A stretch of 64,000 bases of DNA from Deltaproteobacteria bacterium (GTDB lineage Bacteria; Lernaellota; Lernaellaia; JACKCT01), in assembly GCA_020633895.1 (NCBI GenBank), contig JACKCT010000013.1:49507-113506 (forward strand), given 5' to 3'. Under the pieces are notes generated by a model, which was not told the origin of the DNA, ran no database searches, and saw nothing but the letters and a program-made list of their open reading frames with translations. The translations under genes were made by a program, and so were the position numbers. Shown here piece after piece: positions 9,308-17,168 of this stretch (its first letter is position 1; every line of letters begins with the position of its first letter).

Positions 9308-10120
9308 CTATTCTCCCTCGTCTTTTTTCGCGGAATCCTTGGACGCCTCATGGGCCCGACGCACCTGCTCGGCGAAGGCCTCGGAGGAAATCGCCCGGTG
9401 CTGGGCCGCCAGGAAATGGCCGACGAAGTCCTCGTATTCCACGGCGTACGACTCGTTGAGCAGGCGGCGGGACAGCTCCAACGAATCGGCGTTGAAGGGG
9501 AAGAACTCGTTGATCGTTTCCTCCAATACCGGATCGCCCACGGCCTTTTCGTAAATACGATCCGCCAGGCCGATGCGCAGCGCCTCGTCCGCGCCCACGG
9601 CCCGGCCGGTGAGCACCAGCGATTTCGCCCGCCCCAGGCCGATATATTTCGCCAGACGGAACGTCGCCAACCCGGGGATGAACCCGCGCTTGACCTCGTC
9701 GAAGCAGACCTTGGCTTGGCGGTGCATCAAACGCATGTCGCAGACCAGGGCCAGATGCGCGCCCCCGCCCACGCACATCCCATGCACCATGCACACCGTC
9801 ACTTTGTTCAAGCGCTCGAGCGCGTGGCAGGCCTTTTCCCACTTATGAAAGCCGTGGATGTCCGGCGCCTTGCCCGGCTCGAACTCGGTCATGTCGATGC
9901 CCCGGCAAAAATCGTCGCCGTCGCCGTGCAGCACCAAGACGCTGGCGCGGGACTCGTCTTCCAACCACTCCAACGCGGCGATCAGCTCCTTGACCATCGT
10001 CACGTTGATGAGGTTGCCCACCTGGGGACGGCGCAGGGTCAGCGTGGCCACGTCCGCGGTCTCCACGATGCGCAGCGTCTCGAACTCGGGCGGATGGACC
10101 GCGTCGGGTTGCTCTACCAT
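9308..10120 (-). CDS. Crotonase-fold enoyl-CoA hydratase/isomerase-like protein (variant active site)
   Basis: The 270-residue crotonase-superfamily protein has both oxyanion-hole segments (FCRGIDMTEF at about 71-80; GMCVGGGAHLAL at 114-125). In typical hydratases the second segment reads GGGxE and the Glu is catalytic. Here that position is His (about 122), while the second catalytic Glu is retained (E142 in FDEVKRGFIPG). It is therefore probably not a plain hydratase and could be an isomerase, thioesterase or cyclisation helper. It overlaps the type III PKS gene by 7 bases, so the two are co-translated. This recalls dpgA followed by crotonase-fold dpgB/dpgD in dihydroxyphenylglycine pathways. 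The ATG at 10120 is chosen because the frame upstream is only shadow of the PKS gene. Confidence 0.88.
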   Translation of the reverse strand: MVEQPDAVHPPEFETLRIVETADVATLTLRRPQVGNLINVTMVKELIAALEWLEDESRASVLVLHGDGDDFCRGIDMTEFEPGKAPDIHGFHKWEKACHALERLNKVTVCMVHGMCVGGGAHLALVCDMRLMHRQAKVCFDEVKRGFIPGLATFRLAKYIGLGRAKSLVLTGRAVGADEALRIGLADRIYEKAVGDPVLEETINEFFPFNADSLELSRRLLNESYAVEYEDFVGHFLAAQHRAISSEAFAEQVRRAHEASKDSAKKDEGE

Positions 10121-11193
10121 TGCACCAATCCCGTCTCGATGGACGTGCCCGGCCCCATCGCCACCAATACACCGAAGTCCCCGGCCACCGGCCGCGCTTC
10201 CTCGAACAGCCGCGACAGGGAGAACAGGAACGAACCGGAGGACACATTGCCGAAATCCCGCAGCACCGAGCGCGTATGGCGCAGGTCGTGGTTGGACAGG
10301 CCGATGTTGTACTTGATGGAGTCGATGACCTTCTTGCCTCCCGAATGCACCACCCAGTGGGCGATTTCCCGTTTTTTCAAACCGGCGCGGGCCAGCAGGC
10401 GCTCGACGGGCTTGCGGATGTTCGCGCCGATGGCGTAGGGAATCTCCCGGTCCAGATAAAACGACAGACGCCCCTGCTCCTGGTCGAAGCGCATCGCGTC
10501 GATGGCCCCGACGATGATGTGGGATTCGAAATCCAACAGCCGGGGCCGGTCCGGATAGGCCGCGTCGTCGTCGGTCATCAGCGCCGCCGCCGACCCGTCG
10601 CCGAACAGGGAATTGACCACCGCCGTGCGCATGGTGCCGTCGTGCAGATAGGCCGCGGAGCACACCTCGCAACACAGCACCAGCGCCTTCTTGCCCGGAT
10701 GGGCGCGCACAAAGTCCGTCGCCGGTTGCAGGCCGTTCATCCCGGCGTTGCATCCCATGCCCAGGATATCCAACCGACGCACGTCCTCGCGAAATCCCAT
10801 CGCCTTGGTCAGGTGCGCCGAAATGCCCGGACACAGAAAGCCGGTGGACGACACGGTCACGAACAGATCCACATCCGCCGGACGCAGCCCGCCTTCGGTC
10901 AGGCACGCCTCCACCGCCCGGCGGCCCATGTCGAGCATGCCGTATTTGTGCCGGGCGATCAGTTCGTCCAGGTCGTCGGAGGGCTGCCCGTCGACGGACG
11001 GGGGCATGTACAGATGGCGGCCTTCGATGTGGCTTTTGGAAAAGAGAGCGCGGATCTTCGCATCATCGATCGAAAATCGCTCGACGATCTCGGATTGGGA
11101 ATAGCGCCGGGGCGGCACCGCATAGCCGACCGCCGAAATTCGGGGCGCCTTCGCGCCGGAAGGCGACGCCGCCTGTCGGGATGCCGTGCCCAA
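10114..11193 (-). CDS. Type III polyketide synthase, DpgA-like
   Basis: Homodimeric chalcone synthase-type condensing enzyme that extends a CoA starter with malonyl-CoA. The catalytic triad is visible: C148 in GMGCNAG, H283 in WVVHSGGK and N316 in FGNVSSGS. The GMGCNAG context resembles DpgA (3,5-dihydroxyphenylacetyl-CoA synthase) more than plant chalcone synthases. FGDGSAAALM is another family signature. At 359 residues it is of normal length. The likely start is TTG at 11193, with GGGGGA 5 bases upstream. Crotonases flank it on both sides, as in dpgABCD clusters, so an aromatic CoA ester is a plausible product. No DpgC-type oxygenase is present, so the end product should differ from dihydroxyphenylglycine. 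Confidence 0.9.
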   Translation of the reverse strand: MGTASRQAASPSGAKAPRISAVGYAVPPRRYSQSEIVERFSIDDAKIRALFSKSHIEGRHLYMPPSVDGQPSDDLDELIARHKYGMLDMGRRAVEACLTEGGLRPADVDLFVTVSSTGFLCPGISAHLTKAMGFREDVRRLDILGMGCNAGMNGLQPATDFVRAHPGKKALVLCCEVCSAAYLHDGTMRTAVVNSLFGDGSAAALMTDDDAAYPDRPRLLDFESHIIVGAIDAMRFDQEQGRLSFYLDREIPYAIGANIRKPVERLLARAGLKKREIAHWVVHSGGKKVIDSIKYNIGLSNHDLRHTRSVLRDFGNVSSGSFLFSLSRLFEEARPVAGDFGVLVAMGPGTSIETGLVQW

Positions 11194-11235
11194 GAAATCC
11201 CCCGGAAAAATCGCGTTCTTAACGGCGCAGGCTAC

Positions 11236-11988
11236 TCATTTTGACGTGGATTTGTCCACCGCCAAGTCGTCTTTTCGCGAGGTGAGCAGGGATTGAGCCA
11301 ATCGGTCCTCGAAGTCGGTGCCGAACTGGTTTTCGAACCGGCGCAGGGCCTGCTTGGCGAAGCGCAGGGCGATGCGGTCGCGCTTGGCGAGGCTGTGGCC
11401 CAGGTGACGGGCGGCATCCAGCAGCACGGTGCTGGGGTGCGTGGCGGTGACAAGGCCCCAGTCCAACGCCGTGGCGGCGAAAACCGATTTGCCGCCGAGC
11501 ACCATCTCGGTGGCCCGGCCCAGGCCGATGATCGCCGGCAACCGACGGGCCCCGCCCGCCGCGGGAATCAGGCCCTTGGTGATCTCCGGCAGCGCCATCG
11601 TCGCCACGTCCTCGGCCGCCAGGCGGTAATCACACGCCAGCGCCAACTCCAACCCGCCGCCCACCGCCGCGCCGTTGATGGCGGCGATCGTGGGAATCGG
11701 CAGGTCGGCCAGACGGTTGAAGATGCGGGCCGTGGGCAGCTCGTACGAGTCCATCACCGTGCGGCCTTCCACATACGTCAGGTCCGCCCCGGCGCAGAAA
11801 TGCCGCCGTCCCTCGCCGGTGACGATGAGCACGCGCACGCTCTCGTCCTGCTCGATGCGTTCCAGGTGGCCGTCGAGTTGGTCGAGCATTTGGGCGGTGT
11901 AGGAATTGGCCTTGGCCGGCCGATCCACGGTGATGACCGCCAATTGGTCCGTATGTTCGAATCGGAATTGTCCGTCGATGGGTGTCAT
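11236..11988 (-). CDS. Enoyl-CoA hydratase/isomerase (crotonase family)
   Basis: The 250-residue crotonase has intact oxyanion segments (FCAGADL at about 64-70; AAVGGGLELAL at 107-117) and both catalytic glutamates (about E114 and E135, the latter in LPEITKGLIP). It is therefore expected to hydrate, dehydrate or isomerise an acyl-CoA, unlike the paralogue downstream at 9308-10120. ATG 11988 is used because it lies 14 bases after the stop of the histidine kinase gene with AAGGCG upstream. A longer frame would overlap that gene. It is followed by the PKS after 42 bases. Confidence 0.92.
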   Translation of the reverse strand: MTPIDGQFRFEHTDQLAVITVDRPAKANSYTAQMLDQLDGHLERIEQDESVRVLIVTGEGRRHFCAGADLTYVEGRTVMDSYELPTARIFNRLADLPIPTIAAINGAAVGGGLELALACDYRLAAEDVATMALPEITKGLIPAAGGARRLPAIIGLGRATEMVLGGKSVFAATALDWGLVTATHPSTVLLDAARHLGHSLAKRDRIALRFAKQALRRFENQFGTDFEDRLAQSLLTSRKDDLAVDKSTSK

Positions 11989-12001
11989 GGAAATTTTCGC
12001 C

Positions 12002-13588
12002 TTACACGGCGCTTTGATGGACGGAGCGCTCCACCGGCAGCCGCACGGTAAATTCACAGCCGTCGCCCGGCGCGGATTCGGCCCGAATCTCCCCGCCGTT
12101 GTCCCGGATGATCTTATAAGCGACGGCTAGCTCCAGGCCCATGGTATCGCTCGCCGCCCCCGGGGGGAAGGCCTCGAAAATCGCCTGCAAATTGTCCGGC
12201 GAAAGGCCCGGGCCGTTGTCCTTGACCCGCACCAGCACATGGCGGCCGTCCGGGCTCATGGCGGTGGCGACGATCACCTTGCCTCGCGGGGCCTTGGTCG
12301 CGGCCTTGAGTCCGGCGTGCACCAGGGACTTGATCGCCCGATAGACGCCCATCGGGTCCAGGTGGGCCGGGGCGACGCTCTCGTCGGCCTGCACCTCCAC
12401 CTCCACATTCGCCTCCTCGGCCCGGCCGCGCATCACGTCCATCACGTTGCCGACCAGCTCGTTGATGTTGGCCGCTTGGCGCTCGCCGGGCGTTTCTCCG
12501 ACGAATTCGGACAGGTCGTGGGTGATTTTGGAGAGATGTTCCACGCCGTCCTTGACCTTTTCGAGCCCGCCGGCCACCCGCTCGAAGGACTCGGCGCCGA
12601 TGCCGTCCTGCACCAATTCGCTGCCTGTTTTCAACGAACGTACGCTCTCGGCCAGCACCTGAAGCAGCCCGGCCATGGTGCGCGAGACGCCCTCCATGCG
12701 CTGCCCGGTCATGTGGCGGCGGGCCAGGCGATTTTGCGTGACGGCGTAGCCCGCCTCGTCACCGATGATCGTCAAAAGTCGCAGGTCGTCGTTGTCGAAG
12801 GCGTCCACGTCCGAGGATTCCACCACCACGGCGCCGATCGCCCGTCCCCGGCTGCGCAAGGGCGCGACCATGACCGAGCGGGCCTCGGTCTCCAATTGTT
12901 GCCCGGGAGCCGCGCCGGTGATGAAGGACATGCGCCGATCCACGGCACGGGCGGCCGTATCCACATCCGGCATCCACCCGGCGGCGTCACCCTGGCGAGA
13001 GCGAGCGTAGACCGCCGCCAGATCGCCGTCCTCCCGCCGAAAGACGAATCCGGCCCGATGCCCATTGGCCGAACGCACCACCAAGTCGAGCAGGGCGAGG
13101 CAAAGGGAGTCCTCCGCGACGCGCGTTTGCAGCAGTTCGCCGATCTCGGCGACGTAGAATTCCTGATCGCTTTTTCCGCCGCCGGCCGCCGCGTTCCGGG
13201 ACGCCTGACGCAGGATCTGCGCCGCCTCGTCGTCGTCGATGGCCGCCTTGACGCCCGGGGAAGCGGCCTCGCCCTCGGGCTTGGCCTCGGCCTCCTCCGC
13301 CTCGCCGTCGCGAAAGACGATGATGTGCGTGCCCACCCGGATGTTGTCGCCGTCGGTCAGGGCGAAGGCGTCGATGCGTTCGCCGTTGACATAGGTGCCG
13401 TTGGTGGAATCCAGGTCGCGAATCCAGTAGGCGCCTTCGTGGAAGACGATCTCCCCATGGCGGCGGCTGGCTTGTTCGTCGTTGACGACGATGTGGCAGG
13501 AGGGGTCGCGGCCCAGGATCGACGATTCGCGGGTGATGGCCACCCATCCCAGGTGGCCTTCACGATCTCGAATATCCAGACGCGCCAC
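12002..13588 (-). CDS. FHA-GAF sensor histidine kinase-like protein
   Basis: The 528-residue protein begins with an FHA domain (about 1-95; SSILGRDPSCHIVV, ASRRHGEI, DLDSTNGTYVNG), which binds phosphothreonine peptides. An acidic linker is followed by a GAF-like domain (about 145-295), a helical dimerisation region (about 300-370) and a GHKL ATPase domain (VKDNGPGLS and ELAVAYKIIRDNGGEIRAES at the C-terminus). The likely phospho-acceptor is the His in SKITHDLSEF, but the N-box is degenerate (YRAIKSLVHAG in place of NLxxNA), so kinase activity should be tested. No membrane segment is present, so it is cytosolic. The FHA domain implies input from a Ser/Thr kinase. The start is GTG 13588. The receiver gene is 45 bases upstream in the operon. 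Confidence 0.88.
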   Translation of the reverse strand: MARLDIRDREGHLGWVAITRESSILGRDPSCHIVVNDEQASRRHGEIVFHEGAYWIRDLDSTNGTYVNGERIDAFALTDGDNIRVGTHIIVFRDGEAEEAEAKPEGEAASPGVKAAIDDDEAAQILRQASRNAAAGGGKSDQEFYVAEIGELLQTRVAEDSLCLALLDLVVRSANGHRAGFVFRREDGDLAAVYARSRQGDAAGWMPDVDTAARAVDRRMSFITGAAPGQQLETEARSVMVAPLRSRGRAIGAVVVESSDVDAFDNDDLRLLTIIGDEAGYAVTQNRLARRHMTGQRMEGVSRTMAGLLQVLAESVRSLKTGSELVQDGIGAESFERVAGGLEKVKDGVEHLSKITHDLSEFVGETPGERQAANINELVGNVMDVMRGRAEEANVEVEVQADESVAPAHLDPMGVYRAIKSLVHAGLKAATKAPRGKVIVATAMSPDGRHVLVRVKDNGPGLSPDNLQAIFEAFPPGAASDTMGLELAVAYKIIRDNGGEIRAESAPGDGCEFTVRLPVERSVHQSAV

Positions 13589-13633
13589 GCGAACCCCCGA
13601 ACGGCCGATTTGAATGGAAACGGTCTTTCGGTT

Positions 13634-14017
13634 TTAGACCCGATCACCGAACTCGGCAAGGAGCGCGTTGACTTTTTCTTCCAGGGTGGGGATGTCGAAG
13701 GGCTTGGCCACGTGCTCGTCGGCGAAGGCCTTGCGTTCGTAGGACTGCAATTCGGGTTCCTTGATGTCCGCGGTCAGCAGGATCACCGGCGTGGTCGCGC
13801 CCTTGGACGAGCCCTTGACCGCGTCGATGACCATGAAGCCGTGCACGTCGGGCATCATCAGGTCGGTGATGACCAGGTCGAAGTTGTGGCGCTTGAAATG
13901 GCTGAGGCCCTCGCGCCCGTCCTTGGCGACCATGACGCTGTGTCCCTTGGCGGTGAAATAGGATTGTCCCATCTTGCGGATGATGGGGTCGTCGTCGATT
14001 AGGAGAATGCTGCTCAT
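13634..14017 (-). CDS. Single-domain response regulator (CheY-like receiver)
   Basis: A 127-residue stand-alone receiver domain. The acidic pocket is D8-D10 (LIDDDP), the phospho-acceptor is D52 (ITDLMMPD), the switch residue is T82 (LLTAD) and the conserved Lys is K105 (AKPFD). There is no output domain, so it acts by protein contact or as a phosphorelay intermediate. Start ATG 14017 has AAGGGA 7 bases upstream. It is encoded directly before the FHA histidine kinase and is its probable partner. Confidence 0.95.
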   Translation of the reverse strand: MSSILLIDDDPIIRKMGQSYFTAKGHSVMVAKDGREGLSHFKRHNFDLVITDLMMPDVHGFMVIDAVKGSSKGATTPVILLTADIKEPELQSYERKAFADEHVAKPFDIPTLEEKVNALLAEFGDRV

Positions 14018-14063
14018 CGCCTGTCCCTTCAGAAACGATCGAGTGCGTTGGGTGGACCGACGG

Positions 14064-14408
14064 TTACTTGCCGACGGTCTTGTCCTGAGCCTTCCAGTTT
14101 TTCGCCTTCTTGGCCAACTCTTCATCCGGGTCCTTGACGGTCCCGAGGATCTCCATGGCCGCCGGCGTGCCGATCAGCCCCAGGATCTGCGTCACCGCCC
14201 AACGCACCTGCTCGTTGCTCGACCGGGCGTTGTCCTTGCAAAACTGCAGCACCTCGCCGCCCCGAATCTGCGCCAGACCCTCCACCGCCGCGCGCCGAAC
14301 CGCCCCGTCGCCTTTCTCCAGCGCCTGCGTCAGCTTCGCGACGTTGCGCTCGGCGACCCATTTCTCCACCTTCGCCGGTGTAATTCCAAACAAATCGCCC
14401 AGGCCCAT
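14064..14408 (-). CDS. HEAT-repeat-like small protein
   Basis: The 114-residue all-helical protein has two HEAT/PBS-lyase-type repeats (AVRRAAVEGLAQIRGGEVLQF and QVRWAVTQILGLIGTPAAMEIL), a fold used for protein binding. The start at 14408 has AAGGGATAT immediately upstream and is preferred to an ATG 132 bases earlier. It is the first gene of the minus-strand operon leading to the receiver, kinase and polyketide genes, and may be a scaffold for that signalling pair. No enzymatic function is expected. Confidence 0.8.
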   Translation of the reverse strand: MGLGDLFGITPAKVEKWVAERNVAKLTQALEKGDGAVRRAAVEGLAQIRGGEVLQFCKDNARSSNEQVRWAVTQILGLIGTPAAMEILGTVKDPDEELAKKAKNWKAQDKTVGK

Positions 14409-14714
14409 ATATCCCTTCTTTCTCCCAAACCAAACGGTATATTCAGGTGAAGTATGACCGTCCGTCCGGGATTCCCCGATGTCGATTTTCAACGATTCCA
14501 GATTGGACTTAAGGTAAATCCAAGGGCGCGAATTGGTCAAGCTTTTTTCGCGTGAAATCGTTTCAACAAAAGCATAAAAATTCGGTACTTGGAAAATATC
14601 TTTACCTTGATTTTGTGAGATTTATTACTTAGAAATATGACGTTTTTCCTTGACCGGGAACGGGTGATCGCGATTACATAGACGCTACATTTGCACGAGC
14701 CTTCGGAGCACGCC
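14409..14714. promoter_or_regulatory. Divergent AT-rich promoter region
   Basis: This 306-bp gap separates the minus-strand PKS/signalling operon from a plus-strand lipoprotein gene. It is unusually AT-rich between 14530 and 14650. For the plus gene, TTGACC at 14650-14655 is followed 17-19 bases later by ATTACATA (14673-14680), a plausible sigma70-type promoter ending about 35 bases before the ATG. No clear box was found for the minus-strand operon. Confidence 0.5.
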
Positions 14715-16967
14715 ATGAACCTGGGTCATCATCCTTGGGGTCGAGTTCTCGTCACTCTGACGATGATCGTACTGATCGGTATCTTTTCCGCCTGCGGAGG
14801 ATCGTCCGGCGGCGACTCGGCGACGGGGGGGACGGTGACGACTCCGGCCGACGCGGACGACGACGACGATCTGGGCGCCGGCACCCACTCGGACGACGAT
14901 GACGACGATGCCTCCGATGATGATGTGGTGTCCGATGACGATGACGATGACGTCTCCGACGACGATGTGGTCGACGATGACGTGGTGGACGACGATGTCT
15001 CCGACGATGACGACGACGTGGTCGATCCGAACGCGCCGATACTCGACGCCGTCTCCCCGGCGGTGGGAAACAACCTGCTCACGCAGACCCTGACCCTGAC
15101 CGGGTCGAACCTCAAAAAGGCCTGGTGGGTCAAATTCGGGTCGCAGAAACTGATTCGCAGCGAATTCACCATCGTCGACGATACGACGATCACCCTTTCC
15201 CTGCCCCAGGGCATGGCCACGGGCAATTATGATGTGAGCGTCGGCATCGGTGAAAAGGAATCGCGCATCGTGGGCGGGTTCGAGCTGCGCAACGTGATTC
15301 ACCCCTATGTCTACATCGACGGCCTGGTGCTCGACCGGGAAGGCGAACCGGTCTTCGGCATCGCGGCCAACGCCCCCTCCTCCGCCGGCGTGGATTTCAC
15401 CGACGAGGCCGGTCGCTTCCGCCTGGCCGTCTCGCCCCGCTTCGGCGCGACGGTGGAAATCTCCAACAACGCCGGCGGCCTGATGGTTCCCCGGGGCCGC
15501 CTGTTGAGCAAGACGTTCTCCACCGAAGAGATGGCCTCGGACATCGATTACACGGCTCAGCTCGACTACTACCTGATCAACGGATCGGTGGTGAATCACA
15601 TCACCGACCCGGAGGGCGGTGACGACATTCCCCTGCCTCCGGTGGAGGTGCAGTTCTTCGAGAAACGGGAGAACGGCGGCCTGACCCTGCGGGGCTCGGC
15701 GTTCGTCGACGGCGAGGGTCACTACGGCCTGGCCCTGCCCGCCGCGAAATACACGGTGCGCGTGGATCCGCTCTACACCGAATGGGGTCCGGACGCCGAA
15801 CGGGTCGTGGCCGGGCTGACCATGCTCGATTTCATCGTCGACCGGGACGATCCCGAACAATTGCAGGACATGGAGCTTTTCGAGGGTCGGGAGATCTACG
15901 GCGACGTGCTCGATCGGGACGGCACGCCCATCGGCCCCTTCACGGTGCTGCCCTCGCCGGTCATTGAGGATCGAACCCAGTCCTTCTTCACCAGCGCCGA
16001 CGTCACCACCGGCGCCGGGCGCTGGGAAACGCGCCTGATGGACGGCGCCTACGACTTTGCCCTGCTGCCCAAAACCGGGGTGCTGCCCATCGACCTTCCG
16101 CCCTTCGACTCCCGCCGTTTCGGCCGCGTGGACGTGGGCGGCGAGGGCACCGAACCGCTGATCTTCCAGTTCGACTACGCCCACATGTTCGCCCAAGTCA
16201 CCGACGAGCTCGGCGCCCAGGTGGACTTTCCCGTCACCGTCGAACTGCTCGACCGGGAACGCAATTTCCAGCGCTTCGAGATCAACGGCGAGGACACCGG
16301 CGCCTTCTTCGCGATGGTCTGGAAGGACAAGCTGGAGGCGGCGATCACCCCCCCCTTCGGCACGGGGTACGCCAAGACCTGGATCACCTTTAACGAGATC
16401 ACCGACGATTTCTCCCCCAACCTGGCGCTCCAGCCCGCCTCCATGCAGTCCGGCGCGATCACGGACGCGGAAGGAAATCCGATTCAGGCGGCAACCGTGA
16501 CCTTCTACGAAATCGGCGGGGAGCCGGGCTCCTTGTTCCAGCACTACTATCGCGCCACCACCGACGAAAACGGCGAGTACCTCATCGCGGTTCCCGACGG
16601 GGACTACATTGTCGAAGCGTGGCTCGCCGTCGAGGGCATGTACGGGCGCATCGGACGCAAGGACGACGTGGTCGTCAGCGGCTCCGGCGATCTGGTCTGG
16701 GAAACCGCATTCCGCACCCTGACCGCCCAACTGTTCGGCGCCGACGGCAAACCCTTGGAAAACGCCGAAATTTCCATGAGCTCCTTCGAAACGCAGACCT
16801 CGGCATTCGGCATGACCGACAAACTCGGCCGTGTCGAACTGCCGTTCGTGCCGGGCAACTACGAGTTCCGTCTCAACGGTCCCGACCCGGCGACGCTGCG
16901 TCCGGTGATCACCGAGCAGATGCAGATCGCCGACGACGCCGAGTTGGTTTACTCCTTCACCGAATAG
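14715..16967 (+). CDS. Large Asp-rich surface lipoprotein with carboxypeptidase-regulatory-like repeats
   Basis: The 750-residue protein has a signal peptide ending in a lipobox-like FSAC (about residue 27), then a Gly/Ser/Thr linker and an extreme Asp/Val/Ser low-complexity stretch (about residues 45-110). Next come an IPT/TIG-like segment (ILDAVSPAVGNNLLTQ) and several CarboxypepD_reg-like beta-sandwich repeats, marked by DxxGxY/F patterns such as GRFRLAV, GHYGLALP and GEYLIAVPDGDY. It is probably outer-membrane anchored and exposed. The poly-Asp part may bind Ca2+ or act as a spacer. ATG 14715 with GGAG upstream is preferred to TTG 14691. The -3 position of the lipobox is Phe, less usual than Leu. 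Confidence 0.85.
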   Translation: MNLGHHPWGRVLVTLTMIVLIGIFSACGGSSGGDSATGGTVTTPADADDDDDLGAGTHSDDDDDDASDDDVVSDDDDDDVSDDDVVDDDVVDDDVSDDDDDVVDPNAPILDAVSPAVGNNLLTQTLTLTGSNLKKAWWVKFGSQKLIRSEFTIVDDTTITLSLPQGMATGNYDVSVGIGEKESRIVGGFELRNVIHPYVYIDGLVLDREGEPVFGIAANAPSSAGVDFTDEAGRFRLAVSPRFGATVEISNNAGGLMVPRGRLLSKTFSTEEMASDIDYTAQLDYYLINGSVVNHITDPEGGDDIPLPPVEVQFFEKRENGGLTLRGSAFVDGEGHYGLALPAAKYTVRVDPLYTEWGPDAERVVAGLTMLDFIVDRDDPEQLQDMELFEGREIYGDVLDRDGTPIGPFTVLPSPVIEDRTQSFFTSADVTTGAGRWETRLMDGAYDFALLPKTGVLPIDLPPFDSRRFGRVDVGGEGTEPLIFQFDYAHMFAQVTDELGAQVDFPVTVELLDRERNFQRFEINGEDTGAFFAMVWKDKLEAAITPPFGTGYAKTWITFNEITDDFSPNLALQPASMQSGAITDAEGNPIQAATVTFYEIGGEPGSLFQHYYRATTDENGEYLIAVPDGDYIVEAWLAVEGMYGRIGRKDDVVVSGSGDLVWETAFRTLTAQLFGADGKPLENAEISMSSFETQTSAFGMTDKLGRVELPFVPGNYEFRLNGPDPATLRPVITEQMQIADDAELVYSFTE

Positions 16968-17168
16968 CCGACCGCAAACCTCGATTCCTCCTCGCCGCCT
17001 CGGCCTTGTTGCCGGGGCGGAATTTTATCCACGCCTCTGCATGGGAACCCGGCTCCAAAATCCCTTGTCGATTTTCGTTCCCACCCGATCGCACCCGCAT
17101 TGACGAGGCGCGATACGCCTTGTTAGCGTGGCGGGAATTTGCCTCGGATGATGCTTTTGGAGGACTCC

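Noticed and set aside
10120-10906. Extension of the crotonase frame to 10906
   Set aside because: The extra part is a shadow of the type III PKS gene in another frame.
14685-16730. Very long minus-strand open frame (681 codons) opposite the Asp-rich lipoprotein
   Set aside because: It is the antisense of a GAC/GTC-rich high-GC gene, has low-complexity Val/Ile/Gly/His content and no ribosome site. The plus-strand frame has a signal peptide and domains.
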